Shown: in pieces, positions 47,029-60,674 of the stretch
Layout of the letters: the number at the start of each line of letters is the position of its first letter
How positions within the stretch are numbered: the stretch's first letter is position 1
Source of the DNA: Daldinia sp. FL1419
Taxonomy: Eukaryota > Ascomycota > Sordariomycetes > Xylariales > Hypoxylaceae
Direction: 5' to 3'
Length of the DNA: 64,000 bases
NCBI GenBank assembly: GCA_025201765.1
Contig: MU623456.1
Coordinates: 1 to 64,000 of the forward strand
Program-made: the position numbers and the translations under genes
Notes under the pieces: generated by a model
Databases searched by the model: none
What the model was told of the DNA's origin: nothing
The model's input: the letters and a program-made list of their open reading frames with translations, nothing else

Positions 47029-49514
47029 ATTGGGGACCAACTACGTATTGCGGCGCCTCTGACGCCGAGTATATGATGGGATAGAAACAGGAGTGAAGCC
47101 CGATACGTAGTATTCAGGATATAATCGAGATTATACAGGTTGATAACAATGCAGGAGTTACTACCTAGCTGTACGAAAACTTCCGCATCAAGGAATTTTG
47201 ATAGGTGGGTCGTTGGAATTATATTGGGCATGGGTTACAAGGCAATTTTCACAGTCCGATCCTGAGGGTAAACTAACGGCTAATGAACAAGTACAAGGGA
47301 TATCTTGTAGCTCAGACGACTGGCCTGATAATTAGCAACGTCAACCTGATAGGTTTTAAAAATTAGCGTGCCTTCTATAAAAGGTAGGGGGAAAAAATAC
47401 TTTAGGAAACTGGAACGGCATAACGTTCTTACCAGGAAATTCAAATCGCCTCAAATAGATCTGATACTAAGCATCAAGCTGGTTGGTGACTACTTACCTA
47501 CATATAATAGTAAGCAATTGAAAGGGTACCTCTCAGAGGTAGTTAACCAACGGACCGTCATCTAGGATGTTTTACTGAACTGCTAGGATCAGGGATTAAC
47601 GCATGCATCAGAAAAGGGCGAATCTTCAGCCTCTTCTGATACCTGTGAATCTGTAATCGATTGATGTAGGTACTGACGGTCGATAATACCCGGTCTCTGG
47701 ATGCACCAACGACAGGCGGTAAGGGTTCTGACTCAGCTAACAGTCACGCCCTACCATCACCCAGCAAGATGACAGGTTGCAGGGAAATGCGGGCATCGAC
47801 GGATATCGGGACAGGCTCTAGAGATGATTGGCTCTTGCATTTGTTGTGCGATCTGGTCTTCTCAGATAAACAAGCATGTACTCGTCGTGCGGTGGTACTA
47901 CTTGTGATATGTAATTCGACGATACGACAGTAGACTAGTAGATAGCAGTTAATCGTTAACATGTGAGATCGAAGCTATAATGCAGGTAAAGATCTTTACT
48001 ACTGGATCAGCCTATACAATATAATATTCCTTATACTCGTTCTAGGGTAATAAGAGAACCCTCAGGGATTATGAAGAGCGGGAAGTGGCAGGGGTACAGT
48101 AGTTCCGGGAGACCCTGATTCAGATCGACGGCTGAATCTGCGCGCGCGAAAATAGAGCATATAGCGAATGAAAAGGCCTGAAACCAATGTCGCACGATAG
48201 TGAAAGACAAAAAAAAACTCCCCCCAAAAAATAGAACTGCTTGAAAACACAAATATCTTGAGAAGAATAAACAGTAAGGAATTGGATGAATAAGTATATA
48301 CCAACTTTAGCTTCATAGATCGTGGAAGGCTTCAGTTAGGAGATCTAGTAAGATACACACCTATAGATGCTTTGACGAAATCCCTAACCTAGGCTTCTCG
48401 TGCAGGATACTTGCATTTGCAGGGTATCCCGTGGTAGATTGGGGACAAGTTCCAGGGTCAGGGGCTGCATGAGGCGCTGAACGCGTCTAGGCGGCACACC
48501 CGCCTGTGTTTAGAAAATACATTTCGCAGGGATCTGGGCCAAAAGAATAACTAATTGAGGAAAACTAGAATCGACCTCGACATATGTATTATAGTCTTAT
48601 ACAAGCGAAGAAATCGTTGAAAACCTATTTATCTATCCTTCATATTTCTGGGATAAGCTGGAATGTGCCTTAAAATCCTACGCGCTCAACACAGAAAAAA
48701 AAAACCCCCAGCAATTCCATTCGGAATTTATTATGTATACTATACGCCTATAGAAAGGGATAATGATCGATATGAATGCTTGGTCTTAACGTGTTCAACC
48801 CACCTCACAACCAACCCATCGATCTCCCACGTGAATCTCTAGCAGGGTAAACCACGATCCGTTCTTTCGCACTAAAGGTCTCACAAAGTCATGGCTCCAA
48901 ATCAGATCCGATGGGCAGAAAGGGTATTTACAGTGTTTCCATAATGAGAATAGGAACCGATACTCAAGCACCATGGCTCGTCCCACTTGGGTTGTGCGTT
49001 ACAAATGGCGACCCCATACGGACTTGGATACCACATTTTTATAGCCAGGTGAACCCCTTGAAACAGGTGGCAGTGTGCGACGTCGGGAGTATTTCAAGCT
49101 TAAAATAAAGACAGGTTAACTTACAAGATGGATGGACAAAATGGCCAATCAGATGAATTTAACATCTAATAACCAAAGCGGAATACCCATGAACTATTCG
49201 AAATCGAATTGACCGCAAAATCCTCGAGTTGGTCCACTATAATAATTCAGAATGGGAATCACTCCGGAGTAGTCTAGATTGACCTTTTTAGGTCAATGCT
49301 CGCCAAGTCCAAGTCAATACTAGAAATATATTGGCGACCAGCCATCACCCAAAATACATATTACAACGGAGGCATGCATATGATGTTAGACGTTAGAGTT
49401 CCTAGTGTATGCAGGATCGTTAGGAACTTACGTAGGTACCTAGGTACCTTAGGTAGTCAACGACAGGAACGGGAGAGGCTCGAGCGAATGCAACAAGGTA
49501 TCCCTTTTAGGATA

Positions 49515-49939
49515 ACGTGCCCCACAAGTCAGCCGGTCAAACTAGTCAACCGGTCAGCAAAAATACATACAAAATACGTCTGTGCGTAAACGTGCGTTTT
49601 ATTCGAAAAAAATCGTATCAAAATTCGGTTTGAAGATTTAGAATCCTCTTGGAATGCTGATAATTGTAGTATTTTTTGAAAATTTTGTACGAATTTATTC
49701 AATTAAATACCCGAAAAGTGGGCCCGAAATATTTAATATCTTAATTATCTTCCTTTATATGCACCGGGGATTTTTTTCAATTTTTTTATAAATTCAGATA
49801 TATATAACATAAAATATATCAAAATTTGAAAAAATAAAATCAAGAATTCGTAAAGTTAGTATTTTCGAATTTCTTGAATTTCCGGTTATATTTCGGCTGA
49901 CCGGTTGACTAGTTTGACCGGCTGACTTGTGGGGTACGT
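49515..49939. mobile_element. non-autonomous TIR element (MITE), TA-flanked, Tc1/mariner-pogo type
   Basis: Terminal inverted repeats of 44 bp (49515-49558 and 49896-49939) match except for one base (ACGTG at the left end against ACGTA at the right, read inward). Both begin ACGTRCCCCACAAGTCAGCC. The element is flanked by TA on both sides (49513-49514 and 49940-49941), the target duplication of Tc1/mariner and pogo/Fot1 transposons. The 337 bp interior is strongly AT-rich and has no coding potential, so it must be mobilised in trans. Near-identical ends suggest fairly recent insertion. Confidence 0.9.
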
Positions 49940-51289
49940 TAGCCGTTGAAGCCGTCCGAGTTTAGCTGCGGTCTCGAGCTTGGATTTACCAGGAAGTACA
50001 TACCGCGCCTACGCGCGTATGCTGTAAGATTCGAAAAAAAAAAAAATCAAAAATTAGGGTCCTATATTACATAGAATTGGCTTCCATGCAGAGGCAAGGG
50101 TTAAAAAAATATGCCCTAGGCGAAGCAAGAAAATGGCCGCTTGGAATTGAAAGGTGTGTTAACAGGGGGTGGTCTTCGGGACGAAGGTGCTTGTGGAGAT
50201 GATGTTCCTTGTAAAATGACTGATAATACATTACGATACAAACTACTGCAGGTGCCTATAGCTCGTAAGTAGGTACATGTTCCTACCTAAATGCAGTGCT
50301 CCTAGCCTGACCTTGCAACCTATCCCCGCCCAACTAACTAACCTAATCCCTAAACGCTATGCCTTCTTTTACATTACATCCTAGGTACATATTGCCTATA
50401 CGACGCGTACATATGTATTTACGAAATGTACCCATTTCAATATTGGATCGTATATCCTTAGGACTCTGATGCCGCAGGTTAGTAGGTGAGCATAGGTGCA
50501 ACTTCCCAAATTCAATTTTCCCCTACCTTGCACCGAATTAATTGAAGTGGCTAGAAATTCCTAATTACATCAATATAAGATGTATGATGTATGGAACTTG
50601 TACTAGGGAGGTACCTAGGTAGGTAGATATTATATGGCATGATTATGTAATTGCTTTCATTTTCGTTTCTTATTAGAAACATCAACATTTGGAGTAAATA
50701 CGATAATAACATACTACTACCTACGACAATATCGCATAGCCAGAACCCCGACCTACGTTAGCGCATATAGCACGAGCTTTGGTTGCTCCTATACGTTAGG
50801 TATGACTTACGGCGGATACCTACCATATCATCAGTTTCTATAATTTTTTTCCAATTCCAGTAATACGGTGTACCTGCCGCTTAACAGGGTTGGCTTGTCT
50901 TGGCCATGCATGGTAGCGTCGAGATCGAAGACGGGACTCGGGATGGCGAGAACTGACAGGACAAGTGGGTAATTTTTGTTCTTTCCTGGACAGACCCCAG
51001 AACACCGGGGGGGGGAGGTTAAGAGGTAGGTTACCTTTGCTTTATGCTACTGCTACTGTTACTACGTGGTGGACACCGACTTGCATCGCCGGTATGTCAG
51101 AATGAATTCGTTACCAACAGAGCGGATCGGAAAATGCTATCAGGTATGCCATACGTACATACTACGAGCGAAATGGGGAAAACCTAGGAAGTAATTACGT
51201 AGTAAAAAGCATCGTTTACCTACCTAAAGCGGGACGGAATAAGAAGCGGCGCCATCCTTTTTCAGTTCGCGGGTCCTTAAGCCCCTTTC

Positions 51290-51325
51290 TGTGTGTATGT
51301 GTGTGTGAGAGAGAGAGAGAGAGAG
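51290..51325. repeat. compound GT/GA microsatellite
   Basis: A TGTGTGTATGTGTGTGTG block passes directly into about ten GA units. Confidence 0.95.
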
Positions 51326-54300
51326 GAAGAGAGAGATTGAGAGATTGAGTTCGTCGGCGAAATATCTCCTTCTATATTCGTACTGGCATTATGGCATTAT
51401 GAAACGATCCAAAACCAAAGAAGGTCGCTGTGATGAATAATGGGTGATGAGCAACGAGTAGTAGATCTATGAGCCTATGAGGTCGATACCTACCTACCTA
51501 CCTACCTACATAACTATCACGCTACATTGATCAAATTCTAGACAATTAGCAAGAGTCGTCTTGTTCGCGCCACGACGTTGCTGGTTGACCCAATATACAG
51601 TTTCTAGCCGTTCAGCATAGAGAAGGCCATCTTCACGGATTACTCCGATATAGCAAAATAAATGACATATACTTCGGAGGCAAGTCTAGATTCGTGTGAA
51701 ATTATATTATTATTAGATATTTTAGCTCGTAGAACACGCAACTCGTATTACACCCGGGCTTAAATGCTGATGAATAACTTCCCAATTCGTCCAAGATCGG
51801 CATTGTTGCGCATCATACGAATCTTCATTGACAGCGTGCTTATGTCTGAGACACCATACAAAATGAAGGGAAATGTCGACGGGACAAGAGATAGTTCTGA
51901 TAACTATCGCGTAGCCTCGGAAATGACATTTTATATTATGCATAAGATAAGCATAGATAAATAGGGCCGATCAATGGTCAGTGATACCACATGCATTTTA
52001 TAACAAGCCGAATTTTATAACATTTGTACCGAGTACATCATGCAGTAAAAGGCGACCCCAAATTCAACCGCGAGAATCATTGCGACGTGTGTGCGTTCAT
52101 GTTGCATGAATGTATGCATTAGTCCAAAGTATCACGTGAATTACATAGTTAGTATTTTACATTTAATGCGTCTTAGGTTAGGATGCTGAATGGAAGTTGG
52201 GAGGTAGGCTAGGTACCTAGCGTAATGTACGAGATGTTCAGATCCCGAGATCATAGGTCATATAGTCGTCACAGAAATCCCTATTAGACTCCTTTTTCAC
52301 ATGCGCAATTTTCCTCTCTTCTTCCTCCCCGGACCCGCTACTGTCTTAAGTCCATGTGCTATAATATATACCTATCCTTCATTGTCTGTCTTACGTAGTA
52401 CGTTGCAATTCCACTACCGAGGATAGTTAACTTAGCAATGTTACGTTATAGATGCCGGAAAAGTGTATTATGGTAGGTAATTAATGATATTATAAACTAT
52501 AGAATTTCATCGTCTTCTGCATATTGTAGTTTGACGAGCTGCATGATGTAACGCTTGCATCAATCCTTGACCGGCAGATCTGGTTTCTACACCCAAAATA
52601 AAATCCCCAGGTTGTTAGATATCAAGTCCCCTGGATGGTGGAATCGATCAATACAGGACCCGCGGTCAACGTCAAAAAGAGGTGAGTGGGCACGCTTCTG
52701 AACCTCGACACGCTATTGACGATTGATCCCCGCTAGCTTCGAGAGAGCATCAAGCAGCCTGGTCAACTCGGAGAATTTTGCCGCTCCTCAACTGCGAGGA
52801 TGTCTCGATGCATTGGCATTGAAATCTCTTGGGAAGGACAGGGCCACCAAAACATGCAGCTTACAGCGGTGCCCAGTGGACGGATCTCATCACACACCGT
52901 CCAGCGATCTCACCAAAAAAAAGAAGCCTTCCCCCAAGCTCTTCATTCATACGTACCCGATAAAATCCTGAAGCCTGTACCCTTTTTATCCACAAAGATG
53001 CCCACCTTCTCGTTGATAGCCCATGTACCTATTAAACCATATCGATACTGTGCCCAATTGTAGCTCTCAAATACTACCAAGCAGTTGTACGCCTGTCTGC
53101 TCGTAGAGAGTTTATTAAAAAGCCATCAGTTTTTAACTCTAATAAGGAAAATTACGATCAATAGGCTTCAGTACCTAGTACATGATACATAATATACAAT
53201 ATCAAACCGGTTTTAATGACGCCCCTATCACATGTCAACAGTCTGTGTATAATTTTATTGCACCCGAGCTTGGACAGGGGTGGAGATATGTACAGCGGAA
53301 CATGTACCTTTATACAGTGTGATTAGCCCTGGCTTGTAATTGAAGGGGTGTGTAATCTGCAAATTTAGAGTCCACTTGAGGTTAGAAAACATCTTACGAA
53401 TATAGGTAATATTTTGAGGTCGACTTATTATTAACCATAATGAATTAGCAACAAAAAAGGTCATGCTTGAGACGCTAATAAGCTCGCCATAGGAGGCGAT
53501 ACATTTATTTTGTAGCTTTTCCTGTTAGGTACAGGTACCTAATTAAGATTTATCTCATCTAACTAAGAGGTATGCAATTAATAAATTTACTAGTGCAACA
53601 TTATTAGTTATATAGGTAATTCAAAGCAAACTAATATATTACTAATATATTTCTTGAGCCATTTGACATTTGTACAGTCTACAGAACTAGCGCCTCGTGA
53701 TATCAAGGCAAATAATATCAAGCAGCAAACGCAAAAGCTGTAATCATTACGAGAGTGGAATTCAACTGATCGTAATTTTTAATATACTTTTTTGACTTGT
53801 ATGATATGTTTGAGTGGCTCCTGTCAATTCGACACCTCATATCCTAAAAGCATTTACGTGAAAGGCGTCTTATCACCAAACATGTAGCATCTAACCTACA
53901 CTAGTTAATAAATTCACTAACCACGTTTGTAAATTAATTTGCACAAATATCATAGAGCACCTTGTAAATAGCTCTCAAGTACATATCCTCCAGCTAGAAT
54001 CTTGACAGCCAAAGAAGCGTCAAAAAGATAAAACCCAGATAGAATACGATAGAATACGTACCTAAATCCAAATGCGTTCTCCTATAAACACAACCCCGAG
54101 ACAGTATTTGCAGTCACTCTCTCGGATATCAGATCCCATATGAGCTGACGCTTTTCTTCTGAGCCTAACGAATTGATTGCTTGTCTTATTCAATAACATT
54201 ACCTATAAGCATTAAAGCCTCGACCCGATGAAAAGCGAGAAGAAAAAATACCTACATAGGAGGTAGGTAGTCACATCGATGTTATGTGGCATTGGCCTTC

Positions 54301-57300
54301 TTTGTCTACGAGTAACGGCCCTGTCCGCCTTTCCATCTTTGCCTTTTTTTGAATAGGTGGCCCTGTCTTTTAATAAGTCTCGGGAGTCTCAACATGTATT
54401 GAACAACACTCAGTCAGGGGCACCCTATCCATACAGCCCTAAATACCAGGAGTAAGAACACTCCACTTCTTAAAATACACTACATTTTCCCCTTGGACCC
54501 GTCGGGCTTAGTCAAACGAGTAAGGTAGTGCTTCGACTAACAATTTCCGATGCCTCTTACATGGTCAACATACATAGTCGGTAGCAAGAACGACTATCAT
54601 AGAATTGCGTCCGACAATTCGCAGCATACCCAGGTAGATAGAAATATCAAGTTTGAAGTCTATTACAGTACCTAACTGCCTCTACCAGGGATAAATAACC
54701 CTTCCTTGTAACCAGATTCCGAATACATCTCAAAATAGTCTTGCTACGCAGTCTATTGTATAACTAATTTTAAGTTATGCAGGTACAATATTGTTGCAAT
54801 AACAAGATATAATACACTGAAAACCACAGAATAGTCTTGGGCCATGTTGAAGGAGTAATAGAAGGAATACCGTAAAGTATTAGCTTCGGGGGCAATCACC
54901 TTAGTTGCTGGTCACCTAGTGTGAACCCGTTTCTGTACCGTAGCCATTTTCATTGAGTGATATTCAACTCCCGGGCAGGGCATCTGATCCTTCATAGTAG
55001 CTTATTTGAAAAATTTGCAAATCAGACTTCTCCGTCTATGGATGGATATACCGTCCCAGAGAGGGTTTAGCTCGAACAGCAAGTATGAAGTCCGAAATTG
55101 CCTGCGCATTATGAAGTGTTCATCATTTTAAAAACTGCAATAGCTAATAATAGTTGTCTAGCGATACAATACCGTATTGAAGTATGCGATCGCCAATTAT
55201 TAGCTTGCTCATAGCAGCGCCAAGCCTAGTTTCTTATCTACCTTCTAAATATTATCGAATAGACAATACGGATCCATAACTCCAAGAGTTGACTCATAAC
55301 TGGACTGAACTTGTATCATAAGATATGAGGTTACTATAGCATTCTTGTTTCGAAACGAAATGATTCCCTAGGTTACTGATGCTTATGACTATAGTATCTG
55401 GAATAGAAAATATAGACACAAATCTCAACGAGATTACAATGTGGATAATCTAGATATCAGAAGTTCTTTAACTTGAAGGCATATCAAATTTCAATATCAA
55501 GTCTATAGCCTCATAGTCATGATGTTACCTCACCGAGACATCTCACCGAGCACCCATGTAACATAGTGACTAATGAGGCACTACTATATCAATAAGGCGA
55601 TTCTATTACTGTATATGTTTAGGTATGTATTACTCTTTAAATCCGAGCCGGACTTTGCTATACCTTGGTTGAACATGTTCATGCTCTTTACCAAGCACGG
55701 ACAATAGGCATCCAATCTCCAATAACAACCACGATGAGGTCCTTGCTTTTCCTAACGCCCTTGTTCCTTTGACTCCATCTGCCCACCGACGAACGAGATG
55801 CTCACACCACCTTCTGGCCTATGCTATGGAAAGTCCCTGCCATACCTAATCTTACCGCAGTAACCCAGACCGCATCGTCTAACAGGTCCATTCAGATTTT
55901 CGATAAGTACCTCTATTATGGTACAATCTTCCGTAGCCGAATATTAATGTTTAACCTTAGTAAGTAAATGTACGTACGAAGACTACCTACTGTACATATC
56001 CCCCTTAACCATACAGTACAGCACACGGACATATTTGCACATCTGCATCTATAAAATTAGGCCGCTGATCTACGCCCATAGATTGAAGGAGATATGCATT
56101 TGCCGCCTAGCACATGAGCAATCATTTAAGCACTTGTAATCTTGTAAATCCAGATCGCTTTTCTCGTCCGATTCGCCCTTGATAGAGAACATTTGCCCGT
56201 GTAAGCAGACAAAACTTACAAACTACCTACGTACCTACCTACCTTTACTTTCACACCCCTCCCCCCCTGGACCTTGCAGGCAAACAAGGGGGCAAATCTT
56301 TTCCATTCCCTGTTTCGTTTGCCATAGGATGCAATGCGAATGCTACGGTGCCATTCCACTTGACCCTTGCAGGTGCATGACATACGTACTCGATACGTAC
56401 TGCCTATGCAACTTTTCCCTGCTTAGTTATTCAGGTAACCCGTTGCTCCCCGTGCCGCGATCCTGCGTTTTAGTGCATTAAATAGCCGACTCTCTACGGT
56501 CTTGTGACATTCTATGTTTCCATTGACGTTCCATGACTACATCTCGGTTCTCCGACACTACAACGCCACCGTACCGTATTATCATAGTCTGATCGTTAAT
56601 TCACATAAACCTGGACGCGTGTCGTTATATAAATATACTTGGGTACTTTCCAGCCCCTTGGTGAGATACCTATATCATGTGCTATATAATGCCTAAAGTA
56701 GCGAAGGATAATCCATCTCTATAAAGATCATATAGTGTTATATCACTGAAGGGAACTGCTCGAGGTTGCTTTGAACTGCCCCGCATCTATTATAGCCCTA
56801 AGTAAAGATAGTTGACGCATTGACCAGGTATGCAGTAAAAGTTCTGCCGCGCGCTTGCATGGGCATTGTTGACCGTACTGCCATTGCTTCACCTCTTTTG
56901 CTTTGCCGCGACCTTGCAGGCCCTGTTGCGACTGGAGGTCCATTGTTCGAGAAGGCTGCCTCGCTATTGCAACATGGGGCAGGGTCACTATACCGAACAG
57001 ACGCGTCTTCGTAGGACTCGAAAAGGGAAGATGAGCAAATGTCTGTGCCAAGGTAAAATGAAAATTCGATGGGGTCCCAGTCGGGACCGGTGTTCCTGCA
57101 GATATACCATGTCTCCCGTGCGTAACTACTGCTATACCTTGTCTAAAGAGTGTACAATGTTGTCCTATATAACAAGCTAGCTGACAGAGTATACTGTTTG
57201 CACTGGTATTATACAGTGCAAGATGGATAGTAGCGTTGTCAGAACTCACCGATGACAATCTGCGGTACCTACTTATGAAGTGAAACCGAACGGAGTTTCC

Positions 57301-58573
57301 CTTCCCTCTACATATCCATATCTGGTAGCGAGCTCGGCTAGGTTACGGTTATTACAGATAAGTGCAAGCGTAGTATAGGTAAGTAAGATATATTGTAATA
57401 CTCTTCTTAGACCTTCTCTTCGCTCATCTCCGCAATCCTGCGCCTAATGTTTGCGGCTTTTCCCCTTCTTCATTTCGCCATGCGTTATGAAGTTAGTTTG
57501 ATCTCGCCCAATCCGTCGTATTTCCCCATTCTGTATCATTGCAGGCCGGACCGGATGTATAAATCGTACAGTAGCGTGGCCCACGCAAGGCGCAAGTGCC
57601 TGAAGAGACATTTGCAATAGCCTACGCTCACGTAGTTTATACACTATTATTATATACTGCCTAGCTCATATTCAAAAGTCCACTTTCACGCCCGCCCCGT
57701 CATTTCCCCTGCTTCCCTCCACCACATCCTTGCCCGTAAAAATGCCGTGCTTCGCATAGTGCATCTATGTCTACCGTCGCAACGTGTAGCGGAACAATAA
57801 AGGGGATCTTTGTACGAGTCTGCGAGTGTGAGCAAGGGATAAGCCCGATTACCTATGGTTTGTGCGACACCTCAGGGATGGGACGGAGGTGAACCGTGGA
57901 GCTGGGGCGCCCACCAAGTGTCGTTTCTAATGCCCTTGTTCAACGGTTTGCCAGGGGAGAAGAGGTCTTGGGGAGATTTTGGGGTTCGGTGCATGGGCAA
58001 GGGAGCGAGCACGCACTCACAAGGGGAACCCAAGTAAGCCTGTCTTGCCAGGTTGGGGGTCGAACAGGCATTTGTTTTTCCCGTTGTGGGGGAACCTCGA
58101 GCTTGACTGACCTCTCCATATGGCATATCATGTATGATGGACACAATAATATGTACATAGTTGACTTAAGCCAACGATTAAACGGGTATTCCGTAATCAC
58201 GCTATGTATGTGTATGCCAGACATGCGCGGTCATCCAACTAGTTTTAGAGTGGTCAAGCTTTTCTATGACCATACAATTTTATAATGATAATGCTCGACT
58301 ACCTACCTAACCTAGGTAGGTAGTTAGCTAGCTAGGTTAGAGCACTAATAAGACTTGTCGCTAGAAGAAGGTCGGTCTAGCCAAGAATACGGCCCAAGGC
58401 TTCGACCGGTCATTTTATCGGTCTACGTAAAAAGAGCACTTGCATACGCGCACGACAGGTGAGAGATGAGAAATAATGCATCAACCGACACCGGTCTGAA
58501 CATCATCATCATCATACATACCCGAACATGAGACCGGAATACGTGTGTGGTTTTATCTGCAGCTGTGTCTGCA

Positions 58574-58605
58574 GAAAAGAAAAGAAAAGAAAAGAGAAGA
58601 AAAGA
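58574..58605. repeat. AAAAG tandem repeat
   Basis: About six units of 5 bp with one interruption, in intergenic sequence. Confidence 0.9.
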
Positions 58606-60674
58606 GGGAGAGCCTCACGCGGGATGCTGAGATAGAAGGAATGGCTGAAACATTCCCGGCATCTCAACGGCTCATCCGAGTCGACAGAGATGACTAATTC
58701 GAAACGAGCACGTACATTAGGGCGTTTTCAAACTCGCCATCATCACACACACTTCTCGCGTGGCAATGCCAATCATCTCTCGAGGATAGCATATGATAAG
58801 GAATTAGGACCGGAAAGTAGCTCGAACCGGATAGACTAGATTCTTACGGGAAGCACAAACATATCGTCCCAAGAGAACCAAACATCATACGCGTAGCTAA
58901 TTTGACGGCGAACTATACAAGATAGGAAAGATCTTCGTTGTACCCCCTGAAAGTACTGGAAGAGGTGATTTCGGGTTGGATATCTCCGTCTGAGTTTCGT
59001 CAATATGCCGGATAGGATTCGATGGCGGACGCCGACACCGCCTGGCGCGGTTTCGCCTGACGATACCGCCGGTCTTTACTAACGCGTAAATCGGTAACTA
59101 CTCACACGCCTCGCTCGGGATACTACCCCCATAACACGCGCATCTGTATACCTACCTAGTTGCTGTTGTCGTCTGCACGGACGGAATCCTTCCTCGAGTT
59201 ACTGCTTTTGCCAGACGCAGGTAATCCAACTACCGTACTATTAAATATTAAATATTTTGCTTATTGCACACTAGTGGCGCCTACGTACGAGTAGGGTTGG
59301 TAGCTTCCGGGTTCATCATCGACATCATTCGAAGGGACTCGGGTTCAAAGTTGCCTTTTCCAGTCGATAAGTGAGCAAACCATGACGTATAATTAAGACG
59401 ACTATTATAAAACTTTAAGAGTGGCAATCAAAGTCCTGATGCTGCGCCGTACGGTTATGTATCAAGTCATTTACGATATTTCGCGTCAACCTTCCATTGG
59501 TGTTACAATTATAGCAAAAGGTCTTAAGCCGGTGTATCTTCACCAACCCCGTTTAAGCATACAGCTCTATCAGCCAAGAAATACCCCCCAAGTCATCAAG
59601 CATGATACGAATTAGCTCGGTAGTGGTGTACGTGCGCGTGTGTTCGTGTCGTACAGATCGTATTTGGTGTTATCGTAGTCATTCATTGCTTTGGCATCCA
59701 AGCTGCCTGACTGCTAATACGTCTATTTGTTTCGTACTAAATGTAATTCATGAAATAACAACGCTGAGTCAAATACAAATTTCGGATTAGGTATTATATA
59801 TCGTGTATTATGCTATCTATAACTAGGCCGCGAGTTTCTACCGAGATTTAGGGGGCATAGAATCAAATATACTGATCACGAGCGCTCCTGGACTGATAAC
59901 AAACAATTGATTATTAGCTAATGATGCGGGAACAAGTTCGTAATTATCAAATACACTCGAGCGTAGAAGGCATGTAAGGGATAGTGATATCGACTTATCC
60001 TCGCACACTGCTTCCAGGGCTCGCCTCCTATTGCCTTATTTCCTTTTAGTTTCTTGTTGAAATACCAGATGGTCTAAATTCGGTACCCAAGAGTTTTGAG
60101 TCTAAGAACGTTAGAAATACAATTGTACTTCATGATTGTGTTTTCATAAACAAACTTGCACAGCTTGTACACTTGGCTTGTGGGATCCCGAAGATATCGC
60201 CGTAGTGGTCGAGGCCTTAACTAGGCCATTTTGAATACGAACGTTGTGCTTATTGGAAAAACGATACAGCTAGCTACCTCTAAGGATCGAGTAAAGTTAA
60301 TTAATGGACGATACCACATGGATCTACTTATCACCTCTGACCAATTGCACATTATTCACTGATGCGGTTTATGGTCTGGGATGGTTGGAAATGGAACCGT
60401 AGGATGTTGAGCAACAACTTTATCTCTCTCACTAGACCTTGAGTGGCTTTGTAGTAGATAAAAGCTACCTACCTACCCACGTAAGAAAAACGGCATAGAC
60501 ATCTAACTTATCCAATCATATCACGGATCATAGGGTCCTATGATTAAAGCGCTGGTTGTTTTCTCTGTCCTACAAGTTAAGGAGTTGTATGAGATCCGTA
60601 GCGTTACCTATTGACGACCCCTACAGTGCGTCTCCGACGATGGGATAAGATAGATTGGGCCGGTCGGGAATAGA

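Larger units (their letters stand above)
43205..49512. other. 6.3 kb gene-free region upstream of the DUF8032-like gene
   Basis: It begins with the promoter and leader of the minus-strand gene. Later it has an A-rich tract with T every five to seven bases (46337-46378) and a 16 bp CCTAGG palindrome at 49435-49450. A 239-codon open frame (45239-45958, minus) is listed separately. No gene with recognisable domains is present. Confidence 0.55.
49942..60674. other. 10.7 kb gene desert
   Basis: From the inverted-repeat element to the xylanase there is no convincing gene. Local features are a CCTAGG-type cluster near 50610, a G9 run near 51010, a GT/GA microsatellite (51290-51325), a TACC tandem tract near 51488-51508, moderately AT-rich sequence at about 53100-55600, and an AAAAG tract (58574-58605). 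Open frames (for example 171 codons, minus strand, 56743-57258; 129 codons, 57896-58285) overlap frames on the other strand and show no domain. No tRNA or rRNA was recognised. Confidence 0.55.

Noticed and set aside
56743..57258. 171-codon minus-strand frame
   Set aside because: It overlaps open frames on the other strand, has no domain, and includes a segment whose composition follows the local GC content.
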